Part shown: positions 34,795 to 43,808 of the stretch, in pieces
How positions within the stretch are numbered: position 1 is the stretch's first letter
Layout of the letters: every line of letters starts with the position of its first letter
Source of the DNA: Pseudomonadota bacterium
GTDB taxonomy: Bacteria; Pseudomonadota; Alphaproteobacteria; Dongiales; Dongiaceae
Reading direction: 5' to 3'
Assembly (NCBI GenBank): GCA_021792365.1
Contig: JAJYUT010000001.1
Location: 496,001 to 560,000, forward strand
DNA length: 64,000 nt
Translations under genes and position numbers: made by a program
Notes under the pieces: generated by a model
Seen by the model: only the letters and a program-made list of their open reading frames with translations
The model's database searches: none
What the model was told of the DNA's origin: nothing

Positions 34795-35155
34795 GCGCAG
34801 CGGCTGCTCTCGGGGCGGCCCGGGAGCCGGATCCCATGTGCCAGTGCGCTGCCCAATCCACGGGGCCGGTCGCGCCCTCGGCCAGGATGAGGGGCCGAGA
34901 GCGTCGGCTGTTCACACCCAGTGCGTGGTCGGCCGAGCACGCCACACCAGATCGTCGACGCCGCCGGTGTTGATCGCCATGGTCGGGGGCTTTGGTCGGC
35001 GCGTCCTTGTCTGGCTCTAGACCGTGGCTCGCAAGCAGGGCACTGGCCATAATTCGCTGATCAGCAGCACAACGAACTATCCGGTGCAATCGCTTTGTGC
35101 TAGTGTTGTTGAGGGGTGAGCCTGCGGTTGAAATCGCAATTGGAAGGGCTCTACC
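34795..35155. other. 361-nt gap before the RTX gene
   Basis: Contains the short response-regulator remnant described at 34910-34980 and, in its last 100 nt, the presumed promoter and the GGAAGGG ribosome site of the RTX gene. Open frames crossing it have no domain. No other feature was recognised. Confidence 0.5.
34910..34980 (-). pseudogene. Remnant of an OmpR/PhoB-type C-terminus
   Basis: Read on the minus strand it gives AINTGGVDDLV and then, after a frame slip, SADHALGVN. These match the end of the PhoB encoded at 37548 (AINIDDSADLV ... SAGYALDVN). The DNA match is best over the first 30 nt (25 identical by eye), then broken by indels. It keeps the same strand as phoB and lies on the other side of the RTX gene. 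Confidence 0.55.
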
Positions 35156-37546
35156 ATGGCCAATATTACTGGCACGAACGCTAGCCAAACCCTGAACGGA
35201 ACCAGCAGCCCTGACACGATTCAGGGCTTGGGCGGAAGCGATGTGATCAATGCGCTCGGCGCTGCCGACACGGTCTCCGGCGGCGACGGGGCCGATACGC
35301 TGCAGGGAGGCGACGGCAACGACACCCTATATGGTCACAGCGCCGCCGATCTGAATGCGAACTCCGGGAAGATTACTGCAACGCTGTTGACCAATGTCGG
35401 CTCGAGCGCGGTGTTCGTAACCGGTGCGCCCGGCGACAATGGCTTCATCTATGCGCTCAGGAAAGATGGCGGCATCGTTACGCGGATCAACACCGCCACA
35501 GGCGCCCAGTCCACTTTCCTCGATATCCCTGATTCAACATTGTCGAGCGGGAACGAGCAAGGCGTCCTGTCCATGGCGTTCCATCCCAACTACGAAAACA
35601 ACGGCCGGTTCTTCGCCCTCCTCACCAACGCAGCCGGCAACGTCGAGTTGCGGGAGTATGCCCGGCAAGACGGGAACCCGCCCACAGCCGATCCCGCCTC
35701 TGCCAGGACGATCATCACCATCCCGCATACGACGTCCGCGGTGCACAATGGCAACTCGCTCGCCTTTGGCCCGGACGGCAACCTCTATATATCGACCGGC
35801 GACGGCGGCGGTCTGAACGATCCCAACGAGAATGCCCAGAATAACGAGGTTCTCCTGGGCAAGATCGTCCGGATCGATGTGAACAATGATGACTTCCCCA
35901 CCGATACTTCCAAGAACTACGCGATCCCCGACGGCAATCCGTTTGCCGGAGCCACGCCGGGCGCCGACGAAATCTGGGCATCCGGCCTGCGCAATCCCTG
36001 GCGCATGAGCTTCGACCCGCTCACGGGTGATCTCTACATTGCCGATGTCGGCGCAAGCGCACGTGAAGAGGTGAATTTCGACGCGGCCGGCGGACCGGGC
36101 GGCTTGAACTATGGCTGGGACTACCGCGAAGGCACGGTGCAAGGCCCGAGTGCGCCGCCCGATCCGCCGATTGCGTTCACCGACCCGATCTTCGACTATC
36201 CGCGCGACGTCGGCCGGAGCGTTACCGGCGGCTATGTATATCGCGGACCAGCCGCCGGCCTGCAGGGCGCCTACTTCTTCGCCGATTTCATCACTGCCAG
36301 GCTCATGACGCTGCGCGTGGTGAATGGCGTGGCGGAAGACGCGATCGACCGCACGGCCCAGATAGTCGGAGCCAATCTCAGCCAGATCGCTTCGTTCGGC
36401 ACGGACAATGCCGGCAATCTCTATGTGGTGAGCCTGTCGGGATCGATCCATCGGCTCAGTCCGGGCGCTGCGGCGGGCGATGGCGCCGATTCGATCGCAG
36501 GCGGCGCCGGGAATGACAACATGTTCGGCGGCGAGGGTAACGACACGCTGAATGGCGGCGCGGATTCCGACACCCTGAACGGTGGCGCGGCGACCGACGA
36601 CATGCGCGGCGGTGCCGGAAACGACACCTATGTCGTCGACGCTGCAACCGACATCATCAACGAGAGCCTCACCGGTTCAGGCGGCATCGACACGGTGCGA
36701 TCCTCGATCGGATTCAACTTGTCCAACACCGCTGTTGTGCTGGGGGCGGTCGAGAACCTGACGCTTCTTGGCTCCGGCGCCATCAACGGCACGGGCAACG
36801 GCCTGAACAACACGATCACCGGCAATTCCGGCAACAATACGCTTGGCGGCCTTGATGGCAACGACGTTCTGAACGGCCTAAGCGGCAAGGACATCCTGAA
36901 CGGTGGCCCCGGCAACGATACGCTGAACGGCGGTGCGCGTGCGGACAAGCTGCGCGGAGGCGCGGGCAACGATACCTACATCGTCGAAAACACCGCCGAT
37001 AGCGTCAACGAGAGCGTGACCGGATCCAACGGCGTCGATTCCGTCCAATCATCGGTCAGCTTCAACTTGAGCAATACGAACGACGCTTCTGGTGCCGTTG
37101 AGAACCTGACGCTTGTCGGCTCCGGCTCTATCGCCGGGACCGGCAATGGCCTGAACAACTCGATCACCGGCAATTCCGGCAACAACATACTGGACGGGCG
37201 CGCGGGTAACGACGTGCTCACGGGTAGCGCGGGTAACGACACCTACTCATTCAGCACCGCGCTTGGCACACTTAATATCGACGATATCGTCGACTTTTCG
37301 GTGCCCGCCGATACCATCCGGCTGGAGAATTCAGTGTTCACCGCCTTGACAGCGACTGGCACGTTGGCCGCAGCCGCGTTCCGCATCGGAACGGGCGCGC
37401 AGGATGCCGATGACCGCGTCATCTACAATTCGACCGGCGGTACCCTGATCTACGATTCGAATGGCAACGCGGCCGGCAATGCCGTCCAGTTCGCCACGAT
37501 CGACGCCGGGCTATCGCTGACCAACGCGGATTTCGTGGTGGTGTGA
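35156..37546 (+). CDS. Secreted RTX protein with central PQQ/glucose-sorbosone dehydrogenase propeller
   Basis: A 796-residue protein, probably exported by a type I system and folded by calcium. Residues 1-65 carry GGxGxD-type repeats (GGDGADTLQGGDGNDTLYG). Residues about 70-435 form a six-bladed propeller of the soluble PQQ sugar dehydrogenase family (GVLSMAFHPNY, HNGNSLAFGPDGNLYISTGDGGG, GLRNPWRMSFDP, GWDYREG). Residues 440-690 return to RTX repeats and include two related 90-residue units; 690-796 are a C-terminal export-type region. No signal peptide is seen. No HlyB/HlyD genes adjoin. GGAAGGG precedes the ATG. Repeat-rich sequence is Asn-rich and lower in GC than the neighbours. Catalysis on aldose sugars is inferred. 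Confidence 0.88.
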   Translation: MANITGTNASQTLNGTSSPDTIQGLGGSDVINALGAADTVSGGDGADTLQGGDGNDTLYGHSAADLNANSGKITATLLTNVGSSAVFVTGAPGDNGFIYALRKDGGIVTRINTATGAQSTFLDIPDSTLSSGNEQGVLSMAFHPNYENNGRFFALLTNAAGNVELREYARQDGNPPTADPASARTIITIPHTTSAVHNGNSLAFGPDGNLYISTGDGGGLNDPNENAQNNEVLLGKIVRIDVNNDDFPTDTSKNYAIPDGNPFAGATPGADEIWASGLRNPWRMSFDPLTGDLYIADVGASAREEVNFDAAGGPGGLNYGWDYREGTVQGPSAPPDPPIAFTDPIFDYPRDVGRSVTGGYVYRGPAAGLQGAYFFADFITARLMTLRVVNGVAEDAIDRTAQIVGANLSQIASFGTDNAGNLYVVSLSGSIHRLSPGAAAGDGADSIAGGAGNDNMFGGEGNDTLNGGADSDTLNGGAATDDMRGGAGNDTYVVDAATDIINESLTGSGGIDTVRSSIGFNLSNTAVVLGAVENLTLLGSGAINGTGNGLNNTITGNSGNNTLGGLDGNDVLNGLSGKDILNGGPGNDTLNGGARADKLRGGAGNDTYIVENTADSVNESVTGSNGVDSVQSSVSFNLSNTNDASGAVENLTLVGSGSIAGTGNGLNNSITGNSGNNILDGRAGNDVLTGSAGNDTYSFSTALGTLNIDDIVDFSVPADTIRLENSVFTALTATGTLAAAAFRIGTGAQDADDRVIYNSTGGTLIYDSNGNAAGNAVQFATIDAGLSLTNADFVVV

Positions 37547-37547
37547 C

Positions 37548-38285
37548 CTAGATGTTCACATCCAGCGCGTAGCCGGCCGAGCGCACGGTGCGCACGAGGT
37601 CTGCGGAGTCGTCGATGTTGATGGCCTTGCGCAGGCGGCGGATATGCACGTCAACGGTGCGCGGCTCGACATAGATGTCGCGGCCCCAGACGTGGTCCAG
37701 CAACTGCTCGCGGCTGAACACCCGGCCCTGATTCTCCAGCAGGAAGCGCAGCAGGCGGAACTCGGTCGGGCCGAGGTGCACGTCCTTCTGCCCGCGCCGC
37801 ACCCGGTGGGTGGCGAGGTCCATGGAGAGGTCCTGGTACTGCAGCACCTCGGTCTCGGTCTGCGGCAACGCTCGGCGCAGGACGGCGCGGCAGCGCGCCA
37901 CCAGCTCGCTGGGCGAGAACGGCTTGGTCACGTAGTCGTCGGCGCCGACCTCCAGGCCGCGCAGCTTGTCGCTTTCCTCGCCGCGCGCGGTCAGCATGAT
38001 GATCGGCGTGCGGCGATGCTCGGGGGAGCGGCGGATCTGCCGGCACACCTCGATGCCGGAGAGCGCCGGCAGCATCCAGTCCAGCAGGATGAGGTCCGGC
38101 CGCTGCTCCTTCACGATCAGCAGCGCCTCCTCGCCGTTGGCGGCGTCGATCACGCGGAAGCCTTCGCGCTCCAGGTTGTAGCGCAGCAGGGTGACGAGGG
38201 CCGCTTCGTCTTCCACCACCAGGACCAGCGGCTGGCCATGCGCCTCACGCACGGGCAGCGCGGCGGTCTTGGCGCGGTCAGGCAT
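37548..38285 (-). CDS. phoB: Phosphate regulon response regulator PhoB
   Basis: OmpR-family activator of phosphate-starvation genes; 245 residues. Receiver domain with acidic pocket E25-D26 and phosphoacceptor D69 (LILLDWM), lysine in KPFSPSEL; winged-helix domain with LLENQGRVFSREQLLDHVWG and the terminal RTVRSAGYALD. It overlaps the phoU end (ATG at 38285 lies before the phoU stop at 38278), so is coupled to it; another ATG at 38297 sits at a better distance from GAAAGG and would add four residues. Last gene of the pst operon. PhoR is encoded 7 kb upstream on the same strand. Confidence 0.93.
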   Translation of the reverse strand: MPDRAKTAALPVREAHGQPLVLVVEDEAALVTLLRYNLEREGFRVIDAANGEEALLIVKEQRPDLILLDWMLPALSGIEVCRQIRRSPEHRRTPIIMLTARGEESDKLRGLEVGADDYVTKPFSPSELVARCRAVLRRALPQTETEVLQYQDLSMDLATHRVRRGQKDVHLGPTEFRLLRFLLENQGRVFSREQLLDHVWGRDIYVEPRTVDVHIRRLRKAINIDDSADLVRTVRSAGYALDVNI

Positions 38286-38991
38286 CGATTGGAACATTGG
38301 TCGTATCGCCTTTCGGTCTCTCTTCGTCCAGGCTCCGGCCATGGACCAGGAAATAGACGATCTCCGCGATATTGGTCGCGTGGTCGCCGATGCGTTCGAT
38401 ATTCTTGGCAATGAACAGGAGGTGCGTGCAGGGCCCGATATTGCGGGGATCCTCCATCATGTACGTCAGCATCTCGCGGAACAGGCTGTTGTACATCTCG
38501 TCGACTTCCTCGTCCCGCCGCCAGGCGGCACGCGCGCCTTCCGCATCCTTCTCGATATAGGCGTCGAGCACGTCCTTGATGATGTGGAGCGCGAGCTGGC
38601 TCATGCGCGGGATCGAGGCGACCGGCTTCATCGGCGCGTGAGTCGAGAGCACGATCGCGCGCTTGGCGATGTTCTTGGCATAGTCGCCGATACGCTCGAT
38701 GTCGGACGCGATCTTGATCGCGGCGACGACCTCGCGCAGGTCCTGCGCCATCGGCTGGCGCAGCGCCAGCATGCGCACCGTGAGCTGGCCGACTTCCGTC
38801 TCCAGGGCGTCGATGCGCTTGTCGTCCTGCACCACCTGCGTCGCAAGCTCGCTGTTGCGGCGCACCAGCGCCTCGACCGCGCGCGTGAGCTGGGCCTCCG
38901 CGAGGCCGCCCATCTCCGCGATCACGTTGCTGAGGTGCTTCAGATCCTCATCGAAGCTCTTGACGATATGCTCGGCCTGTTTGGTGACCAT
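38278..38991 (-). CDS. phoU: Phosphate signalling protein PhoU
   Basis: A 237-residue protein of two three-helix bundles that links PstB activity to PhoR and keeps the regulon off when phosphate is plentiful. Metal-binding E/D blocks are present in both halves: ALETEVGQL-like segment with IASDIERIGDYAKNIAKRA and the second FIAKNIERIGDHATNIAEIV. GAGGACACC precedes the ATG at 38991, marking the start inside a longer open frame. pstB lies 20 nt upstream, phoB overlaps downstream. Confidence 0.96.
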   Translation of the reverse strand: MVTKQAEHIVKSFDEDLKHLSNVIAEMGGLAEAQLTRAVEALVRRNSELATQVVQDDKRIDALETEVGQLTVRMLALRQPMAQDLREVVAAIKIASDIERIGDYAKNIAKRAIVLSTHAPMKPVASIPRMSQLALHIIKDVLDAYIEKDAEGARAAWRRDEEVDEMYNSLFREMLTYMMEDPRNIGPCTHLLFIAKNIERIGDHATNIAEIVYFLVHGRSLDEERPKGDTTNVPIDA

Positions 38992-39011
38992 GGTGTCCTC
39001 GATCTCCGATT

Positions 39012-39884
39012 CTAGCCGAAGCGGCCGGTGATGTAGCCCTGCGTGCGCTCGTCGCGCGGCGCGGTGAATATCTGCTCGGTATCGCCCCATTCCACCAGCA
39101 CGCCGAGATGGAAGAACGCGGTCTTCTGGCTGACGCGCGCCGCCTGCTGCATGGAGTGGGTGACGATGATGATGGTGTAGTTCTCGCGCAGCTCGTCGAT
39201 CAGCTCCTCGATGCGCGCGGTGGCGATCGGGTCGAGCGCCGAGCACGGCTCGTCCATCAGGATGACCTCGGGCGATACCGCGATGGCGCGGGCGATGCAG
39301 AGGCGCTGCTGCTGGCCGCCGGAAAGGCCCGTGCCCGGCTGGGCGAGGCGGTCCTTTGCCTCGTTCCAGAGGCCGGCGCGCTCCAGGCTGGTCTGCACGA
39401 TCTCGTCCAGTTCCTCCTTGGTCGCACCCATGCCGTGGATGCGCGGGCCATAGGCGATGTTGTCGTAGATCGACTTCGGGAACGGATTCGGCTTCTGGAA
39501 CACCATGCCGATGCGCGCACGGAGCATGACGACGTCGAGCCGCGGGTCGTAGATGTTCTCGGCATCGAGCCGGATGTCGCCCGTGACGCGGCAGTTATCG
39601 ATCACGTCGTTCATGCGGTTGAGGCAACGCAGATAGGTCGACTTGCCGCAGCCGGACGGCCCTATCAACGCCGTCACCTGGCGCGACGGGATGTCGAGGT
39701 CGACGTTGAACAGGGCCTGCTTCTGGCCATAGAAGACGCAAACCTGCCGGCTGGTCATCTTCGGCTCTTCGCCGGGCCGCGCCGCCATCGCCGGTTTTAC
39801 GTTCGGATTGGTCAGAAGGGTTCCGCCAGTATCCATCTTGCTGCCACCCGCTGTCTGTTGGTTTTTTTCTGCCGCCAGTGCCAT
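39012..39884 (-). CDS. pstB: Phosphate ABC transporter ATP-binding protein PstB
   Basis: ATPase of the Pst importer; 290 residues, about 35-40 longer than usual because of a polar N-terminal tail (1-42). Walker [10 protein letters not shown] at 75-83, Q-loop [15 protein letters not shown], signature LSGGQQQR, Walker [15 protein letters not shown]-loop [14 protein letters not shown] lies 6 nt before the ATG at 39884, so the tail is likely translated. Ten nt downstream of pstA. Confidence 0.96.
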   Translation of the reverse strand: MALAAEKNQQTAGGSKMDTGGTLLTNPNVKPAMAARPGEEPKMTSRQVCVFYGQKQALFNVDLDIPSRQVTALIGPSGCGKSTYLRCLNRMNDVIDNCRVTGDIRLDAENIYDPRLDVVMLRARIGMVFQKPNPFPKSIYDNIAYGPRIHGMGATKEELDEIVQTSLERAGLWNEAKDRLAQPGTGLSGGQQQRLCIARAIAVSPEVILMDEPCSALDPIATARIEELIDELRENYTIIIVTHSMQQAARVSQKTAFFHLGVLVEWGDTEQIFTAPRDERTQGYITGRFG

Positions 39885-39893
39885 TGTCCGCTC

Positions 39894-41216
39894 CTACCAG
39901 CGCCGTTCGAACCTGCGGCGGATCACCACCGCGGCGGCGTTCATGAGTACCAGGAACACCAGCATCACCATGATGCCGGCGGAAGTGCGCTCGACGAAGG
40001 CGCGCTCCGGCGCGTCCGCCCACAGGAAAATCTGAACGGGCAGGACCGTCGCCGGATCGGTGATGCCCTTCGGGACGTCCACGATGAAGGCGACCATGCC
40101 GATCATCAGGACCGCCGCCGATTCGCCCATGGCGCGCGCCGTGCCGATGATGGCGCCCGTCATCACGCCGGGCATCGCCAGCGGCAGGACGTGGTGCATC
40201 ACCACCTGCTGCTTCGAGGCGCCGACGCCATAGGCCGCCTCGCGGATCGAGGGCGGAACCGCCTTCAGCGCCGCGCGCGTCGCGATGATGATGGTGGGCA
40301 GCGTCATCAGCGAGAGCACCATGCCGCCGACCAGCGGCGCGCCGCGCGGCAGGCCGAAGAAGCCGAGCAGCACGGCAAGGCCGAGCAGGCCGAACACGAT
40401 CGAGGGCACCGCCGCCAGGTTGTTGATGTTGATCTCGATGATGTCGGTGATGCGGTTCTTGGGCGCGAACTCCTCGAGGTAGATCGCCGCCGCCACGCTG
40501 ATCGGAAGCGACAGGATGATGGCGGTCAGGATGGTGAGCAAGCTGCCCATCAGCGCGCCGCCGACGCCGGCCTGCTCCGGCTCGCGCGAATCGCCGGTGG
40601 TGAAGAAATCAACGTTGAAGCTGCTGACGATGCGGCCTTCGCTCTCCAGCTTGTCGAACCAGGCAACCTGCTGGTCCTTGATCGGCCGGTCCGTCTCGGC
40701 GGCGTCGCGGTCGATGTGACCCTTGGCCAGCATGTCGATCTCGTCCGAGGTCAGGACCTCGACGCGCTGCGTGGTGCCGACCAGCGCCGGGTTGGCCAGC
40801 ACCATCCGGCGGACGTCGTCGCCGGCGGCGTTGCTGAGGAACTCGTTGAGCGATCGCCGGTCCGCGCGCGAGTCGACCTCGGGGAACAATCCGCGCAGCG
40901 ATTCGCGCACGACCGCCAGGTAATTGCCCTGCATCAGGGATTCCGGCAGCCGCGTATTGGCGGGGTCGACCTCGGCCGGGTCGATATTGACGTCGAGCAC
41001 GAGGCGGGTCTGCCAGAAGGCGCTGTAGCCCTGCAGCACGACCGTGATCGCCAGGAAGCCCAGCATGAACACCGCGAAGCCGATGGCCAGGATGCCATAG
41101 AGGCGGAACCGGCGCTCCGCGGCATAGCGGCGGCGGATGCGGCCTTCCGATAGGTCCGGCCGGCGCAGCCCGGCGTTGTCGTCCGAGGGCGATCCGATGA
41201 GTGCGACGTCAGTCAT
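39894..41216 (-). CDS. pstA: Phosphate ABC transporter permease PstA
   Basis: Permease subunit of 440 residues, the long alphaproteobacterial form with an N-terminal helix and a large periplasmic segment (about 65-200) before the BPD permease domain. The block NNLAAVPSIVFGLLGLAVL and the EAA loop SIREAAYGVGASKQQVVMHHVLPLAMPG are clear. Its start overlaps the pstC stop by 8 nt. It pairs with PstC in the membrane. Confidence 0.93.
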   Translation of the reverse strand: MTDVALIGSPSDDNAGLRRPDLSEGRIRRRYAAERRFRLYGILAIGFAVFMLGFLAITVVLQGYSAFWQTRLVLDVNIDPAEVDPANTRLPESLMQGNYLAVVRESLRGLFPEVDSRADRRSLNEFLSNAAGDDVRRMVLANPALVGTTQRVEVLTSDEIDMLAKGHIDRDAAETDRPIKDQQVAWFDKLESEGRIVSSFNVDFFTTGDSREPEQAGVGGALMGSLLTILTAIILSLPISVAAAIYLEEFAPKNRITDIIEININNLAAVPSIVFGLLGLAVLLGFFGLPRGAPLVGGMVLSLMTLPTIIIATRAALKAVPPSIREAAYGVGASKQQVVMHHVLPLAMPGVMTGAIIGTARAMGESAAVLMIGMVAFIVDVPKGITDPATVLPVQIFLWADAPERAFVERTSAGIMVMLVFLVLMNAAAVVIRRRFERRW

Positions 41217-42519
41217 ACTTCTCTCGATATCTGCGCACGACGCTGAGCGCGATGACGTTGAGGCAAAGGGTTACCACGAACAGCAGCAGGCCGAGGGCGA
41301 AGGCCGCCAGAGTCTTCGGCGAGTCGAACTCCTGGTCGCCGACCAGCAAGGTCACGATCTGCACCGTCACGGTGGTCACCGCCTGCAGCGGATTGGCCGT
41401 CAGGTTGGCGGCGAGGCCGGCGGCCATCACCACGATCATGGTCTCGCCGATGGCGCGGCTGGTCGCCAGCAGGATGGCGCCGACAATCCCCGGCAGAGCG
41501 GCGGGAAACACCACCTGCTTGATGGTCTCCGACTTGGTCGCGCCGAGCGCGAAGGAGCCGTCGCGCAGGCTCTGCGGCACCGCGTTCATCACGTCGTCCG
41601 ACAGCGAGGAGACGAAGGGAATGATCATCACGCCCATGATGAGGCCGGCGGCGAGCGCGCTCTCCGACGCGACGTTGAGGCCGATCGCATCGCCGAACTG
41701 CCGGAAGATCGGGCCGATGGTGAGGGCGGCGAAGAAGCCGTACACCACCGTCGGGATGCCGGCCAGGATCTCCACCAGCGGCTTGAAGATGCTGCGCACC
41801 CTGCCGCTGGCATAGTCGGATAGATAGACCGCGATCATCAGGCCGGTCGGGACCGCAACCACCATGGCGATGAAGGTGATGAGCAGCGTGCCGGCGATGA
41901 CCGGGATCGCGCCGAACGCGCCGGAGGAGCCGACCTGGTCGGCGCGCATCGCCATCTGCGGGCTCCACTGCAGCCCGAACAGGAACTCCGTGACCGGGAT
42001 CTGCGCGAAGAAGCGCATCGATTCGAACACCAGCGACAGCACGATGCCGATGGTGGTTAGGATCGCGAGGGTCGAGCAGGCGAACAGGATGCCGAGCACG
42101 ATCCGCTCCACGCGGTTGCGCGAGCGTGCCTGGACATTGATCCGGTTGTAGGCGTAGCCGATGCCCAGCACCGCCAGCGCGACCGCCGCACCGATCGCGC
42201 CGAGCCGCGCCATCGCGTTCCAGGAGCGATAGGTCGCGGCGGCGGCCTGCACCGCGGGATCGGCGACCTGGCTGAGGTCCGCCCCTCGCGCCGCCTGGCG
42301 CGCCTCGCTCAGCAGCAGCGAAACCTGGTTCTCGTCGAGTTCCGCCACGCGCTCCGGCGGCATGGCGGAGATCGCCGCCTCGGTTACGATCATGGGCTGG
42401 AGCACCAGCCAGACGAGCGCGACCAACAGGGCCGGCAGGCCGCACCACAGCGCGACATAGAAGCCGTGATAGTTCGGCAGCGAGTGCAGCCGCCGCAATT
42501 CGCCGCCGGCCGCGGACAC
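41209..42519 (-). CDS. pstC: Phosphate ABC transporter permease PstC, 3' part of a frameshifted PstS-PstC gene
   Basis: Long-form PstC with the permease domain at about residues 195-430. GIPTVVYGFFAAL and the EAA loop SLRDGSFALGATKSETIKQVVFPAALPG are clear. As an open frame it begins at GTG 42519 and has 436 residues from ELRRLHSLPNYHGFYVALW on, but it lacks the first membrane helix usual for this form. That helix (ILVAVIGLSLIGFFMGRA) lies just upstream in a different frame, joined to a PstS domain. The frames meet at a (CG)5 tract (42520-42529): two more or one fewer base would join them. So the GTG start may be an artefact of a frameshift. Confidence 0.85.
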   Translation of the reverse strand: MSAAGGELRRLHSLPNYHGFYVALWCGLPALLVALVWLVLQPMIVTEAAISAMPPERVAELDENQVSLLLSEARQAARGADLSQVADPAVQAAAATYRSWNAMARLGAIGAAVALAVLGIGYAYNRINVQARSRNRVERIVLGILFACSTLAILTTIGIVLSLVFESMRFFAQIPVTEFLFGLQWSPQMAMRADQVGSSGAFGAIPVIAGTLLITFIAMVVAVPTGLMIAVYLSDYASGRVRSIFKPLVEILAGIPTVVYGFFAALTIGPIFRQFGDAIGLNVASESALAAGLIMGVMIIPFVSSLSDDVMNAVPQSLRDGSFALGATKSETIKQVVFPAALPGIVGAILLATSRAIGETMIVVMAAGLAANLTANPLQAVTTVTVQIVTLLVGDQEFDSPKTLAAFALGLLLFVVTLCLNVIALSVVRRYREKYD

Positions 42520-43687
42520 CGCGCGCGCGGCCCATGAAGAAGCCGATCAGGCTGAGGCCGATCACCGCCACCAGGATCGCCGTCGCGGTCGCGCCGGTCG
42601 AGCCGCTGACGCTCTGCAGCGCGGCGCCGATGGGTCCCGTGGACTCCATGCCGTTGGTCGCGGCCAGGGCGGTCAGGCCCATGGTGCCGAGGACGGAGGC
42701 TTCGATCTCCGCGCGCTCCTGCGGCGTGAAGGGGACGAGGCCCTTGTCCGCGAGATAGCCCTCCGCGCCCATGGAGCGCTCGCTCAGCAATTCGCGAACG
42801 AAGGCGTCAATGCCGGGGATGATGGTGCGATGAGCGTCCTTCACATAGATGTAGAGTTCGCGCGCCACCGGATACTGGTCGGCGGAGATCGCCTCGTAGC
42901 TCGGCGCGACGCCTTCGATCTGGGCGGCCTTCAGCGTGTCGGCGTTCTGCTCCAAGAAGGAGTAGCCGAAGATGCCGAAGGCGGCCGGGTTCGCTTGCAG
43001 CTTCTGGACGATGAGATTGTCGTTCTCGCCAGCATCGATATAGGCGCCGTCCTCGCGCACCTGCTGGCAAGCGGCGCGTTTGTCGTCGCCGGCCAGGGCC
43101 GCGATCTCCGGGAACCCTTCGCAGCCCACGTCCATGACCAGTTCGACGAAGGCGTCGCGCGTGCCGGAGGTCGGCGGCGGGCCGAGCACCTCGATCCGCG
43201 CGGCCGGGAGCGACGGGTCGATTTCGTTCCAGCTGCGATAGGGATTGGCGACAAGCTGGCCGTTCTGCGGGACGGTCTTGGCGAGCCCCAGGAAAAGTTG
43301 CGCGCGCGTGACGGCGAAATCCGGTCCCGACTTGGCGTTGGCGACGACGATGCCGTCATGGCCGATCGCAATCTCGGTGATTTTCGCGACGCCATTCTGG
43401 GCGCAGGTGTCGATCTCGCTCTGCTTGATCCGGCGCGAGGCGCCGGCGATATCAGGCGTGCCTTCGCCCACGCCGTCGCAGAACAGCTTCAATCCGCCGC
43501 CGGTGCCGGTCGCTTCCACCACCGGGGATCTGAGGACACCCTGCTTGGCCAGGGCCTCGGCGACCGTCGTGGAGAAAGGATAGACGGTCGAGGAGCCGAC
43601 GATATGGAGTTGCTCGCGCGCCGCGGCAGGCCACGCGGCCAACAGGGCCGCCACCAAGCCGAACGCGAAGGCCGATACGCGTCTCAT
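42520..43687 (-). CDS. PstS-like domain plus first PstC helix, 5' part of the frameshifted gene
   Basis: Begins with a signal peptide (MRRVSAFAFGLVAALLAAWPAAA) and a complete PstS-like phosphate-binding domain (IVGSSTVYPF, EATGTGGGLKLFCDG, PPPTSGTRDAFVELVMD, about residues 25-335), close to the separate pstS upstream. There is no stop after the domain: a linker leads into a membrane helix ending GFFMGRARG at 42520-42535, which corresponds to the first helix of long-form PstC. From there the frame is wrong for PstC although it stays open to 41213. I read it as a binding-domain/permease fusion interrupted by a (CG)n slip or sequencing error. Start ATG 43687; GTG at 43699 also possible. Confidence 0.75.
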
Positions 43688-43745
43688 GCCCAACGCCACT
43701 CCCGTCTGGATCGTCCGCTCATGGGGCGGAGATTATTACTTTTAT

Positions 43746-43763
43746 ATTGCAGTATTGTGACAA
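43746..43763 (-). promoter_or_regulatory. Candidate Pho box before the PstS-PstC gene
   Basis: Minus-strand TTGTCAC-AATA-CTGCAAT, two heptamers 11 nt apart, near the CTGTCAT-N4-CTGTCAT consensus; a third AAGTAAT follows in phase. It lies 59 nt before the ATG at 43687. Suggests a second PhoB-controlled promoter within the locus. Confidence 0.55.
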
Positions 43764-43771
43764 CAAGATAT

Positions 43772-43797
43772 GGGGGCAGCATTTATGAGCCGCCCCC
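43772..43797 (-). terminator. Hairpin after pstS
   Basis: GGGGGC / GCCCCC arms (43772-43777 with 43792-43797) plus inner GC pairs, 12 nt past the pstS stop, followed on the minus strand by ATATCTTGTT. It would separate pstS from the downstream operon, perhaps lowering its expression relative to pstS. Confidence 0.6.
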
Positions 43798-43808
43798 ACT
43801 CCTGGTGC

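Noticed and set aside
39108-41153. 681-codon open frame opposite pstB and pstA
   Set aside because: Antisense to clear transporter genes; low-complexity His/Asp/Arg composition.
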